Made by a program: the position numbers and the translations under genes. The notes under the pieces are model-generated. The model was not told where the DNA came from. It ran no database searches and saw nothing but the letters and a program-made list of their open reading frames with translations. A stretch of DNA of 64,000 nt from Mesorhizobium metallidurans STM 2683 (lineage in GTDB: Bacteria; Pseudomonadota; Alphaproteobacteria; Rhizobiales; Rhizobiaceae), in the NCBI RefSeq assembly GCF_000350085.1, contig NZ_CAUM01000006.1, positions 1 through 64,000 of the forward strand, written 5' to 3'. Shown here piece by piece: positions 8,795 to 17,249 of this stretch (position 1 is its first letter; each line of letters begins with the position of its first letter).

Positions 8795-9985
8795 ATGACA
8801 AGCAAGAAGCGCAACTGGAAGCCTCAAACCGCACTCGTGCATGGCGGGACGCTGCGTTCCGGCTTTGGCGAAACGTCCGAGGCAATGTACCTCACCCAGG
8901 GTTACGTCTATGAGACGGCACAGGCGGCGGAAGCCCGCTTCAAGGGCGAGGAACCGGGCTTCATCTATTCGCGCTACGCCAATCCCACGGTCGACATGTT
9001 CGAGAAGCGCATGTGTGCGCTCGAAGGCGCCGAGGATGCGCGCGCCACCGCATCCGGCATGTCGGCGGTGACCGCTGCCCTTCTGTGCAGCGCCAGGGCC
9101 GGCGACCATATCGTGGCGGCACGCGCGCTGTTCGGCTCCTGCCGCTGGGTGGTCGAGACGCTGGCGCCGAAATACGGCATCGAGGCGACGCTGGTCGACG
9201 GCACCGACATCGCCAACTGGGAAAAGGCGGTCCGGCCGAACACCAAGCTGTTCTTCCTGGAAAGCCCGACCAATCCGACGCTGGAGGTGGTCGACATCGC
9301 CGCCGTGGCAACGCTCGCCAATTCGATCGGGGCGCGGCTGATCGTCGACAACGTCTTTGCCACCCCCTTGCAGCAGAAGCCGTTGCAACTCGGCGCCCAC
9401 ATCGTCGTCTATTCGGCGACCAAGCATATTGACGGCCAGGGGCGGTGCCTCGGCGGCGTCATCTTGTCAGACAAGAAGTGGATCGACGAGAATTTGCACG
9501 ACTATTTCCGCCACACCGGCCCCAGCCTGTCGCCGTTCAATGCCTGGACGCTGCTGAAGGGCCTGGAGACGCTGCCGTTGCGCGTGCGCCAGCAGACGGA
9601 GAGCGCCGGCAAGATCGCGGATTTCCTCGCCGAGCGGCCGGAAATCGCCCGCGTCATCTATCCCGGCCGCGCCGATCACCCGCAGGCCGCCGTCGTCAAG
9701 AAGCAGATGACAGGCGGCTCGACGCTGATCTGCCTCGACGTCAAGGGCGGCAAGCAGGCGGCCTTCGCCTTCCAGAACGCCCTCGACATCGTGCTGATCT
9801 CCAACAATCTCGGCGATGCCAAGAGCCTGATCACCCATCCGGCGACGACGACGCACAAGAATCTGAGCGACGAAGCCCGCGCCGAACTCGGCATCGGACC
9901 CGGCACGCTCAGGCTTTCGGTCGGACTTGAAGATACGGATGATCTGCTCGCGGATGTCGAGCAGGCGCTGAAATCAGCCAGATAG
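8795..9985 (+). CDS. metZ: O-succinylhomoserine sulfhydrylase
   Basis: A 396-residue pyridoxal-phosphate enzyme of the Cys/Met metabolism family. It makes homocysteine directly from O-succinylhomoserine and sulfide in the methionine pathway. The PLP lysine is in SATKHIDGQGR near residue 210. YSRYANPTVDMFEKRM and the glycine-rich ATASGMSAVTAALL phosphate-binding region are also present. The frame extends upstream to 8744, but that part overlaps the terminator, so ATG 8795 (MTSKKRNWKPQTA) is the start. The SAM-II riboswitch upstream supports the methionine role and indicates feedback by SAM. Confidence 0.95.
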   Translation: MTSKKRNWKPQTALVHGGTLRSGFGETSEAMYLTQGYVYETAQAAEARFKGEEPGFIYSRYANPTVDMFEKRMCALEGAEDARATASGMSAVTAALLCSARAGDHIVAARALFGSCRWVVETLAPKYGIEATLVDGTDIANWEKAVRPNTKLFFLESPTNPTLEVVDIAAVATLANSIGARLIVDNVFATPLQQKPLQLGAHIVVYSATKHIDGQGRCLGGVILSDKKWIDENLHDYFRHTGPSLSPFNAWTLLKGLETLPLRVRQQTESAGKIADFLAERPEIARVIYPGRADHPQAAVVKKQMTGGSTLICLDVKGGKQAAFAFQNALDIVLISNNLGDAKSLITHPATTTHKNLSDEARAELGIGPGTLRLSVGLEDTDDLLADVEQALKSAR

Positions 9986-10009
9986 CAGCCGCCGGGCGAC
10001 AGGATTTGC

Positions 10010-11155
10010 TCAGACGCTTTCTTCCAGCTCGGTCATCGCCTTGGTGCGGATGATCATGGCGTTGCCACGCCATTCGACAGCACCGCCCAGCCAGCCACGT
10101 GCCCAAATCGCGGGAAGCATTGCATCCCGCACGATCATGGCGGTTATGGTGCGTGGCGAGAGATACCAGCCCTTGGCCCAGGCGAGCATGCATTCCGGCA
10201 CATAGGCAATCAGCAGCACGCATAAAGCCGTGGTGGGCAGGCTGATACCGGCGCTTGCCGCCGCGACCAGTGCCAACAGCAGTGGCATTGCCACGCCGGT
10301 TAATATCTCGGGCGCGAAGAACAGTGGGAAGGTGACGCGGCGCAGTCGCGCCCATCGGGCCTGGCGCGACCAGATTTCGCCAAATGTGCGCTGGCCGAGC
10401 GGCTGCTCGAAGGGCGAGGCGACGAGGTTGACGCGCAAGCCGAGCCCATTGACCAGCTTGGTCGCAGCAGCGTCCTCGGCGATCTCGGCGGCGAGCGCGT
10501 GGATACCGCCGTTCGCGTCAAGCATCGGCTTGTTCCACAGCATGCTCTTGCCCTGGGCAAAGCCGAGGCCGAGTGCCTCGCCGGCATATTGCCAGCGCGC
10601 CTGCAGCGTGTTGAGGAAGGCGCATTCGACTTCGGCCCAGAAGCCATCCGGCCGTGAGCCGGTCGGGGTCGAGCAGACAAGGCCTGTGTCCGGCCGCCAG
10701 GCGGCCATCAGGTGCTGGACATAGTCTTTGGGCATCAACACGTTGGAGTCGGCGAGGATGACCCAATCGTGGCGTGCGGCTTCCCAGCCCTTGACGCAGT
10801 TGTTGAGCTTGGGATTGGCGCTGATGCGGTCATCGCCGGTGAGCAGCCGCGCCGGTACATTGGGATAGCGGGCGATCGCGGCGTTGATGAGCTTGACCAC
10901 CGGGTCGTCGGCATGGGCGACGCAAAAGATCAGTTCGTAGTGCGGCCAGTCGAGCGAGAAGGCGCGCTGAAGCGTCTCCTCGGTGAACGGCTCTACACCA
11001 CGCGACGGCACGACGATTGAGAGAGGCGGCTGCTTCCCGGAGGGTACAGCGATGACCCGCCGCGCCTTCAGCCGCGACGAGGCGAGCATGATGCTGGCGA
11101 GATTTGAAAGAAGAAGGGCTGAAGAAGCGAAGGCGGCTGCGAGAGTCAGTTCCAT
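10010..11155 (-). CDS. GT21-family membrane glycosyltransferase (ceramide/diacylglycerol glucosyltransferase-like)
   Basis: A 381-residue glycosyltransferase with an N-terminal membrane anchor (about residues 4-24), a GT-A catalytic domain and C-terminal hydrophobic segments from about 275 on. The donor-site motifs include ILADSNVLMP. The acceptor-side motif typical of GT21 is RQARW, near residue 265. Family members transfer glucose or related sugars from a nucleotide sugar to a lipid, either ceramide or diacylglycerol. In rhizobia and Agrobacterium such enzymes make membrane glycolipids, often under phosphate limitation. The exact lipid acceptor cannot be read from sequence. It is convergent with metZ, with 24 bp between the stops. 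Confidence 0.82.
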   Translation of the reverse strand: MELTLAAAFASSALLLSNLASIMLASSRLKARRVIAVPSGKQPPLSIVVPSRGVEPFTEETLQRAFSLDWPHYELIFCVAHADDPVVKLINAAIARYPNVPARLLTGDDRISANPKLNNCVKGWEAARHDWVILADSNVLMPKDYVQHLMAAWRPDTGLVCSTPTGSRPDGFWAEVECAFLNTLQARWQYAGEALGLGFAQGKSMLWNKPMLDANGGIHALAAEIAEDAAATKLVNGLGLRVNLVASPFEQPLGQRTFGEIWSRQARWARLRRVTFPLFFAPEILTGVAMPLLLALVAAASAGISLPTTALCVLLIAYVPECMLAWAKGWYLSPRTITAMIVRDAMLPAIWARGWLGGAVEWRGNAMIIRTKAMTELEESV

Positions 11156-11197
11156 CGAGATCTGGTCACTCCGGAAAGGCCGCCCGCGGCCGTTTCA

Positions 11198-11296
11198 TTA
11201 GAGCGCCGCGCGTCCATTTGGACGCGCAAAGGATGCTCTAACGCAGTCTACGCATCGTACTTTGCGAAAATCGAATTCGATTTTCGGGCCGATGCG
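11198..11296. repeat. RIME-like mosaic palindrome, family A copy 1 (complete)
   Basis: This is the main content of the 322-nt gap between the glycosyltransferase and apaG. Module 1 has TTAGAGC/GCTCTAA (11198-11204, 11235-11241) enclosing GCGCGTCC/GGACGCGC. Module 2 has CGCATC/GATGCG enclosing CGAAAATCG-AATT-CGATTTTCG (11265-11286). Related copies lie at 19382-19424 and 56325-56429. The rest of the gap holds the apaG leader, with no further gene visible. Confidence 0.7.
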
Positions 11297-11477
11297 GTAG
11301 CCGACAGAGCGCCCGAGTCGCCCGGCACAGTCTGTGCACACCAACATTGTCATGTGTCACTTAAATGACATTGTTTTTCGGCACGTGCGCTTTAAGGCCA
11401 GCAAAACGGGGACCGCGCTCCCGCATTCAACCGCGCAGCGGGACAAATGTTCCCTGCCGCAGCAACCGGAGTAGTCC

Positions 11478-11870
11478 ATGTACCGCGCCGTTACGCGCAA
11501 CATCGAAGTGCTGGTCAGGCCGTTCTACCTGGAAGATCGCTCGGACCCGTCGGAGAACCGCTATGTCTGGGGTTACCACGTAACCATCGACAACCAGTCG
11601 GACGAATTCGTGCAGCTTCTGTCGCGCTATTGGCATATCACCGACGGCGCCGGCCGCGTCGAGGAAGTGCGCGGCGCCGGCGTCGTCGGCGACCAGCCCG
11701 AACTCAACCCCGGCGACAGCTATCAATATACATCCGGCTGCCCGCTGCCGACACCGTCCGGCATCATGGTCGGCCACTACACGATGCGCAACGCGCGGGG
11801 CGAGACGTTCAACATCGCCATCCCCGCCTTCTCGCTCGATTTGCCAGGCACGCGGCGCACGGTGAACTGA
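11478..11870 (+). CDS. apaG: ApaG/CorD-family protein
   Basis: A 130-residue protein of the ApaG family, a fibronectin-III-like beta-sandwich. Conserved family stretches are visible: [42 protein letters not shown] and GIMVGHYTM. ApaG was linked to cobalt and magnesium resistance in enterobacteria, and its fold recurs in eukaryotic F-box proteins; its molecular role is still unsettled. It is convergent with hslO (20 bp between stops). The apaG-hslO-argF-argD-gcrA neighbourhood is typical of Rhizobiales. Confidence 0.92.
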   Translation: MYRAVTRNIEVLVRPFYLEDRSDPSENRYVWGYHVTIDNQSDEFVQLLSRYWHITDGAGRVEEVRGAGVVGDQPELNPGDSYQYTSGCPLPTPSGIMVGHYTMRNARGETFNIAIPAFSLDLPGTRRTVN

Positions 11871-11890
11871 TCCGCGCTTTCGCGTCCCCC

Positions 11891-12901
11891 TCACTGAGCC
11901 GCCGCGAACTCCGCCGGGTCAAAGTCATATTGCTTCGAGCAGAATTCGCAGGCGACGTGAATGCCGCCCTCCTCGGTGCTATCGCTGATCTCGTCGGCGG
12001 AGAAGCCTTCGAGAATGCCACGGATCTTGTCCCTGGAGCATGAGCATTGGTCGGCGACCGGCACGCCGCCGAAGACACGCACGCCGTGCTCGTGGAAGAG
12101 GCGATAGAGCAGCCGCTCGGCGCCGATCGTCGGATCGATCAGTTCGGTCGGCTCGATGGTGCCGAGCAACGCCAGCAGTTCCTGCCAGGAATTGTCGGCC
12201 GGGTCATGGACCTCCTCGCGCGGATCGCCGTCGCCGCCCGGAAGGTCGGGCACGCGCATACGTTCGGGCGACTGCGGCAGGAACTGCGCCAGGATACCAC
12301 CGGCGCGCCACTGCTCGCGGGCGCCGCCGATGCCGGGCGTCAACAGCTTGGCCACCGAAAGCCGGAGATCGGTCGGGATCTGTTCCGACTGACGGAAATA
12401 GGTGCGCGCAGCCTCCTCCAGCGTCTCGCCGTCGAGTTGGACAATGCCCTGATAACGTTGCGTGTGGGCGCCCTGGTCGATGGTCAGCGCCAGCACGCCG
12501 CTGCCGAGCAGCGTCTGCTGCGACGTCTCGCCGGCGGCCGTCAGCGCCTCCAGCCGGTCGGCATCGAAACGCGCGTAGGCCCGCAATGCGGACGGCGTGG
12601 AAAAATCCGCGACCAGCATGTCGACCGGCCCGTCAGTGCGGGTCTGCAGGATGAACTTGCCTTCGAACTTGAGCGAGGTGCCAAGCAGCACCGTCAGCAC
12701 GCAGGCTTCCGCCAGGAGACGGGCGACCGGCTCGGGATAATCGTGACGCGAAAGGATGGCGTCGAGCATCGGCCCGAGCTGGACGGTGCGGCCGCGCACA
12801 TCGAGCGGGTCGACCTCGAAGGGTACGACATGATCGTCGCCGGCGTAGCCGAATTCGCCGAGTTTGGGTTGATGTTCAGCCAATTGACGGGTTTCCAACA
12901 T
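11891..12901 (-). CDS. hslO: Redox-regulated chaperone Hsp33
   Basis: A 336-residue cytoplasmic holdase chaperone activated by oxidation. The C-terminal zinc site is intact: QCSCSRDK supplies C-x-C and ACEFCSK supplies C-x2-C. The N-terminal core has the Hsp33 features FEGKFILQTRTDGPV and GSGVLALTID. ATG 12901 is preferred over the open frame to 12925 because it has GGAG 7 nt upstream. It lies 117 bp downstream of argF on the same strand. No heat-shock promoter is evident. Confidence 0.93.
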   Translation of the reverse strand: MLETRQLAEHQPKLGEFGYAGDDHVVPFEVDPLDVRGRTVQLGPMLDAILSRHDYPEPVARLLAEACVLTVLLGTSLKFEGKFILQTRTDGPVDMLVADFSTPSALRAYARFDADRLEALTAAGETSQQTLLGSGVLALTIDQGAHTQRYQGIVQLDGETLEEAARTYFRQSEQIPTDLRLSVAKLLTPGIGGAREQWRAGGILAQFLPQSPERMRVPDLPGGDGDPREEVHDPADNSWQELLALLGTIEPTELIDPTIGAERLLYRLFHEHGVRVFGGVPVADQCSCSRDKIRGILEGFSADEISDSTEEGGIHVACEFCSKQYDFDPAEFAAAQ

Positions 12902-13018
12902 GACAAAGCTCCGGGGCGCGGCCATGCCGCCCTGCGGGGCGCATGCGTCGAAACGCGCTCATTTTGCGTGATGGGCCTGAAATAGGCACCACGCATTCCC
13001 AGATCAAGGTGGCCCGGA

Positions 13019-13930
13019 TCAAGCGCCCAGACACCAGGCCAGGACCGCCTTCTGGGCATGAAGCCGGTTCTCGGCCTCGTCGAACACCACCGAATGCGGC
13101 CCGTCGATGACCTCGTCGGTGACCTCCTCGCCGCGATGCGCCGGCAGGCAGTGCATGAAGAGCGCGTCGGGCTTGGCCTTCGCCATCAGCGCCGCATTGA
13201 CCTGGTAGGGCAGGAAGACGTTGTGGCCGCGGGCGCGGTGTTCCTGGCCCATCGACACCCAGCAGTCGGTGACGACGCAGTCGGCCTCGTGGACCGCCTC
13301 CTCGGGCGAGCGGGTGAAGTTCAGCCTGCCACCATGCCGCTTCGACCAGTCGACATGCTTCTCGCCCGGCTCACTGCCTTCGGGCACCGCGACATTGAGG
13401 TTGAAGGCGAACCGCGCCGAAGCTTCCAGCAGGGAATGCAGCACGTTGTTGCCGTCGCCGGTCCAGGCGATTGTCTTGCCGGCCACCGGACCGCGATGTT
13501 CCTCGAAGGTCATGATGTCGGCCATCAACTGGCAGGGATGGGTGTCGTCGGTCAGCCCGTTGATGACGGGTATGGTGGCATTCTCGGTCAGCTCCAGCAG
13601 CCGCTCATGCGAGGTGGTGCGGATCATGATCGCATCGACATAGCGCGACAGCACCTTGGCGGTGTCGGCGATGGTTTCAGAGCGGCCGAGCTGCATCTCC
13701 GTGCCGGTCAGCATGATGGTTTCGCCGCCGAGCTGGCGCATGCCGACGTCGAAGGAGACGCGCGTGCGTGTCGACGGCTTGTCGAAGATCATCGCCAGCA
13801 CCTTGCCTTCGAGCGGCTTCGTCCGCTCGCCGGCCTTGAGGCGCGCCTTTCGCACCACCGCGTCGTCCAGCATGAAGCGCAGGTCGCCCGCGGAAACGGC
13901 GGAGAGATCGGTGAAATGGCGAAGTGACAT
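13019..13930 (-). CDS. argF: Ornithine carbamoyltransferase
   Basis: A 303-residue enzyme converting ornithine and carbamoyl phosphate to citrulline in arginine synthesis. The carbamoyl-phosphate motif STRTR is at residues 53-57. HPCQLMAD and the ornithine-site [11 protein letters not shown] near residue 264 are intact, and length is normal for the anabolic enzyme. It lies 17 bp after argD and is probably co-transcribed, so the attenuator-like element before argD would control both genes. Confidence 0.96.
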   Translation of the reverse strand: MSLRHFTDLSAVSAGDLRFMLDDAVVRKARLKAGERTKPLEGKVLAMIFDKPSTRTRVSFDVGMRQLGGETIMLTGTEMQLGRSETIADTAKVLSRYVDAIMIRTTSHERLLELTENATIPVINGLTDDTHPCQLMADIMTFEEHRGPVAGKTIAWTGDGNNVLHSLLEASARFAFNLNVAVPEGSEPGEKHVDWSKRHGGRLNFTRSPEEAVHEADCVVTDCWVSMGQEHRARGHNVFLPYQVNAALMAKAKPDALFMHCLPAHRGEEVTDEVIDGPHSVVFDEAENRLHAQKAVLAWCLGA

Positions 13931-13947
13931 CAGGACTGGTTCCAGGA

Positions 13948-15147
13948 TTACTTCGCGGCAGCCGCGGCGATGGCGTCCGCCAGGCCCCGGGCACCGGCGC
14001 GGATGCGGTCGAGCGCTTCATGGATCTCGGCATCGGTGACGGTGAGCGGCGGCAGCAGGCGGATGACGTTGTCGCCGGCCGGAACCGTCAGCAGATGCTG
14101 GCCGCGCAGCGCCATGTTCACCTTGGTGTTGGGCATGGCGCATTTGAGGCCAAGCATCAGTCCGGTCCCCCGGATACCCTCGATGACATCAGGGAATTCA
14201 TCGGCGACACCCGCCAGGCCCTGCTTCAGCAACAGCGCCTTGCGCTGGACATCCTCCAGGAAACCGTCTTCCAGCACCACGTCGAGCACGGCGTTGCCGA
14301 CCGCCATCGCCAGCGGATTGCCGCCGAAGGTGGTGCCATGCACGCCAGCGGTCATGCCGACCGCAGCCTCGTCGGTGGCCAGGCAGGCGCCCATCGGAAA
14401 GCCTCCGCCAATGCCCTTGGCGATGGCCATGATGTCGGGCGTGACGCCGGACCATTCATGCGCGAACAGTTTTCCGGTGCGGCCGATGCCGCACTGGACC
14501 TCGTCGTAGATCAACAGCAGGCCATGCTGTTCGCAAAGCTGCCTCAGCCGTTTCAGCGACTGTGTCGGCACCGGACGGATGCCGCCTTCGCCCTGTACCG
14601 GCTCTATCAGGATCGCCGCCGTCTCCGGCGTGATCGCCTTTTCGGCGGCATCGATGTCATCGAAACCGACCTGATCGAAGCCTTCGACCTTGGGGCCGAA
14701 TCCTTCGAGATATTTGTATTGGCCGCCCGCAGCTATCGTCGCCAGGGTGCGGCCATGGAAAGCGCCTTCGAAGGTGATAATACGAAAGCGCTCTGGTTGA
14801 CCCTTGACGAAGTGGTAGCGCCGCGCCGTCTTGATCGCGCACTCCAGCGCCTCGGCGCCGGAATTGGTAAAGAACACCTTGTCGGCGAAGGTGGCGTCGA
14901 TCAGCCGCTCACCCAGCCGTCTCTGCTGCGGAATCTCGTAGAGATTGGAGACATGCCAGAGCTTGGCCGCCTGGTCGGTGAGCGCGGCGACCAGATGCGG
15001 ATGGCTGTGGCCCAACGAATTCACGGCGATGCCGCCAGCGAAATCGAGATATCGCTCGCCCTTGTCGGTAACCAGCCAAGTGCCTTCCCCGTGGTCGAAA
15101 GCCAGGGGTGCGCGAGCAAAGGTCTCGAAAAGCGCCGAACCGCTCAT
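13948..15147 (-). CDS. argD: Acetylornithine aminotransferase
   Basis: A 399-residue class III PLP aminotransferase for arginine synthesis; it may also act in lysine synthesis as N-succinyldiaminopimelate aminotransferase. The PLP lysine is in [11 protein letters not shown] near residue 244, with [15 protein letters not shown] and [14 protein letters not shown] upstream of it. ATG 15147 is chosen for the GGAGAAG site just upstream. The frame is open for 69 further codons, through a terminator hairpin, and that extension is not credible as protein. It heads argD-argF. Its leader contains a terminator and a short open frame. Confidence 0.95.
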   Translation of the reverse strand: MSGSALFETFARAPLAFDHGEGTWLVTDKGERYLDFAGGIAVNSLGHSHPHLVAALTDQAAKLWHVSNLYEIPQQRRLGERLIDATFADKVFFTNSGAEALECAIKTARRYHFVKGQPERFRIITFEGAFHGRTLATIAAGGQYKYLEGFGPKVEGFDQVGFDDIDAAEKAITPETAAILIEPVQGEGGIRPVPTQSLKRLRQLCEQHGLLLIYDEVQCGIGRTGKLFAHEWSGVTPDIMAIAKGIGGGFPMGACLATDEAAVGMTAGVHGTTFGGNPLAMAVGNAVLDVVLEDGFLEDVQRKALLLKQGLAGVADEFPDVIEGIRGTGLMLGLKCAMPNTKVNMALRGQHLLTVPAGDNVIRLLPPLTVTDAEIHEALDRIRAGARGLADAIAAAAAK

Positions 15148-15172
15148 TATATGCTTCTCCGGAACCGGAAAA

Positions 15173-15225
15173 TCAAAAAAGCCGCCAAAGCGGCGGCCTT
15201 TGCGGCTTATCGTGTTTTTCGGCCA
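15173..15225 (-). promoter_or_regulatory. Attenuator-like leader of argD: terminator hairpin and 17-codon open frame
   Basis: On the minus strand GCCGCC-GCTTT-GGCGGC is followed by six T residues (about 15175-15197), ending 27 nt before the argD ATG. That is too close for a separate downstream promoter. A 17-codon frame ([17 protein letters not shown]) starts at 15225, spans the hairpin and stops exactly in the T-tract. It has two arginine codons and no strong ribosome site. A leader attenuator is plausible, or the end of a small RNA. Confidence 0.5.
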
Positions 15226-15324
15226 TGAAGTCAACGAAAACGTCGCGCAAGGACGCGCGCCAAGCCCCTCAGCGAGACGCCGGCTCATAAGCGACCGGGC
15301 AAGTTGGGGAAAACCGAAAAAACC

Positions 15325-15471
15325 GATTCGTGTTGCCCTTGGGACTCTTGTCACCGAGTCAGCGCATAAGGTATTTGTAGTCGAGAAATAACTAGATTTC
15401 GTGCGGCGGACCTAATCACCCGGTATATGTGGTGTTGTTTGCCCGGCGGGAGCCGGGTCGGGAAAGGATTC
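15325..15471. promoter_or_regulatory. Cluster of GANTC (CcrM) sites before gcrA
   Basis: GANTC occurs at 15325-15329, 15343-15347, 15356-15360 and 15467-15471, and another lies just inside the gene near 15525. GcrA acts at promoters carrying CcrM-methylated GANTC, so this 358-nt gcrA-argD spacer looks cell-cycle regulated. A possible gcrA promoter is TTGTCA (about 15348) with TATTTG 18 nt later. Confidence 0.55.
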
Positions 15472-15505
15472 CGATCGCCGCACGCCTCAGCAGGAGCGCG
15501 GTCTC

Positions 15506-16024
15506 ATGAACTGGACTGACGAGCGAGTCGAACTTCTTAGAAAACTGTGGTCGGAAGGACTGAGCGCAAGCCAGATCGCCGCACAGCTCGGGGGCGTCAG
15601 CCGCAATGCGGTCATCGGCAAGGTACACCGGCTGAAATTGTCGGGCCGCGGACGCTCGACCGCCTCGCCGGCACGCCAGAAGAAGAGCGTGCAGGGATCG
15701 AGCGTACAGAAATCGGTATCGCGGGCGGCAAGCGCGGCGCGACATATGACCACGTCGATCGGAGCGACCGCGTTGCAGGCGCAATTCGACGCCGAACCGG
15801 TGGCGCGTCATTACATCCGCCCGGTCGAGAACGTCGTCGTACCGATCTCGCGGCATCTGCAGCTCGTAGAATTGACCGAGCGGACCTGCAAATGGCCGAA
15901 TGGCGATCCGCTTTCGGAAGAATTCCATTTCTGCGGCAATGACGCTGCCGAAACCGGGCCCTATTGCAAATACCACGCCCGCGTGGCTTTCCAGCCGGCT
16001 TCGGAGCGGCGGCGGAGCAGGTAG
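15506..16024 (+). CDS. gcrA: Cell-cycle regulator GcrA
   Basis: A 172-residue GcrA homologue. The N-terminal DNA-binding domain (MNWTDERVELLRKLW, then SASQIAAQLGGVSRNAVIGK) is near-consensus. It is followed by a basic linker and the C-terminal sigma-70-contacting region with ERTCKWPNGDP, FHFCG and GPYCKYH. In Caulobacter and Brucella, GcrA bridges methylated GANTC promoters and RNA polymerase to time cell-division genes. Length is normal. It is divergent from argD, with GANTC sites in the spacer suggesting autoregulation. Confidence 0.95.
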   Translation: MNWTDERVELLRKLWSEGLSASQIAAQLGGVSRNAVIGKVHRLKLSGRGRSTASPARQKKSVQGSSVQKSVSRAASAARHMTTSIGATALQAQFDAEPVARHYIRPVENVVVPISRHLQLVELTERTCKWPNGDPLSEEFHFCGNDAAETGPYCKYHARVAFQPASERRRSR

Positions 16025-16153
16025 TTAGGGGAATAGGGGAGTAAGGCAGTAGGGCAGTATGTTTGGGCTGCGCTTGAGATGTGTTTTCTTGCCCTACTGC
16101 CCTACTGCCCTACTGCCCTACTGCCCTACTGCCCTATTCCCTACTGCCCTACC
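16022..16153. repeat. 8-bp tandem array with inverted left arm between gcrA and corA
   Basis: The unit GCCCTACT repeats from 16091 to 16153: five perfect copies, then degenerate ones. At 16022-16059 the reverse complement occurs in degenerate form (AGTAGGGCAGTA and related), so the two parts can pair as a long hairpin. It fills the gap between two convergent genes and may serve as their shared terminator. Confidence 0.7.
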
Positions 16154-16154
16154 A

Positions 16155-17165
16155 TCACAACCAGCCGTTCTTCCTGAACCGCCAGTACAGGAAACAGCAG
16201 ATCGAAGCGATCGCTGCCAGCACGATCGGGTAGCCATATTCCATCTTCAGTTCCGGCATGTCGTCGAAATTCATGCCGTAGATGCCGGCGAGCGCCGTCG
16301 GCACCGCCAAGATGGCAGCCCACGAGGCGAGCTTCTTGGTGTTCGCCGTTTCCTGGCTCTGGCCCACCAGAAGGCTGGCTTCGAAAGCAAAGGCGAGAAC
16401 CTCCCGCAAGCTGTCGATCTTTTCCTGGACGGTGCGGATATGATCGGTCACGTCGCGGAACAGCGGATGCATGGCCGCATGGATCTGCGGCAGGTCGGCG
16501 CTGGTCAGCCGGCGGCAGACCTCCACCAGCGGCAGCGCCGCATTGCGCAAGCGCAACAGATCGCGGCGCAGCATATAGAGCCGCTCGATATCAGGCCCGA
16601 TCATAGGCCTTAGCAAGACCTTGTCCTCGATCGCCTCGACCTCGTCCTCGATCTGCTCGAGCACCGGCATGTAGTTGTCGACGATGAAATCGAGAATGGC
16701 ATAGAGGACGAAATCCTCGCCCTTGGCCAGCGAATGCGGGCAGCTTTCCCAATGCTGGCGGACGGCGGCATAAGAGGTCGATGGACCGTGCCGGACGCTG
16801 ACGATGTAGCCGGCGCCGACGAACAGATGCGTCTCGCCGAAGGTGACGCGGCCGTCGATCAGTTGAGCCGTGCGGGCAACGATGAACAAGGCATCGCCAT
16901 ATTGCTCGATCTTCGGCCGTTGATGCGGATGCTCGGCGTCCTCGATCGCCAGCTCATGCAGATGAAATTGCGCCTGGACGCGGAGCAACAGGTTGCGGTC
17001 GGGCTCCAGCAGGCCGATCCAGACGACATGGCCCGGCTTGCCAGCCCATTCGCCAGCTTCCTCGATCGGAATGTCGGCGATGCGCCGGCCGGCGGTATAG
17101 ACACTGGACGCGACGATGCCGGAGGTCGGCGTCGGGGCTGGGGTCAGGTTTCGAACGTTTTCCAT
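16155..17165 (-). CDS. corA: CorA-type magnesium transporter
   Basis: A 336-residue inner-membrane channel of the CorA/MIT family. It has a long cytoplasmic N-terminal domain with coiled-coil helices and two C-terminal membrane helices joined by the signature YGMN (GMN at 297-299) and the acidic FDDMPEL loop. It conducts Mg2+ and perhaps Co2+ or Ni2+. The strongly positive end (YWRFRKNGWL) is typical. It is downstream of phoU on the same strand with an 84-bp gap. The link to the Pho genes is positional only. Confidence 0.93.
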   Translation of the reverse strand: MENVRNLTPAPTPTSGIVASSVYTAGRRIADIPIEEAGEWAGKPGHVVWIGLLEPDRNLLLRVQAQFHLHELAIEDAEHPHQRPKIEQYGDALFIVARTAQLIDGRVTFGETHLFVGAGYIVSVRHGPSTSYAAVRQHWESCPHSLAKGEDFVLYAILDFIVDNYMPVLEQIEDEVEAIEDKVLLRPMIGPDIERLYMLRRDLLRLRNAALPLVEVCRRLTSADLPQIHAAMHPLFRDVTDHIRTVQEKIDSLREVLAFAFEASLLVGQSQETANTKKLASWAAILAVPTALAGIYGMNFDDMPELKMEYGYPIVLAAIASICCFLYWRFRKNGWL

Positions 17166-17249
17166 CGCAACCTCCCGAATGCATGGCTTCGGACCAGGAA
17201 GGGGGGAAAGCTTAGCCTATATTAGCAGAACGTACGAGAGGTGGTGCGT

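Noticed and set aside
15148..15354. N-terminal extension of ArgD by 69 codons
   Set aside because: It is in frame, but it runs through a terminator hairpin and has no family similarity. ATG 15147 has a clear ribosome site and gives the normal length.
16091..16153. Possible CRISPR array
   Set aside because: The repeat unit is 8 bp with no spacers and no cas genes nearby; it is a simple tandem array.
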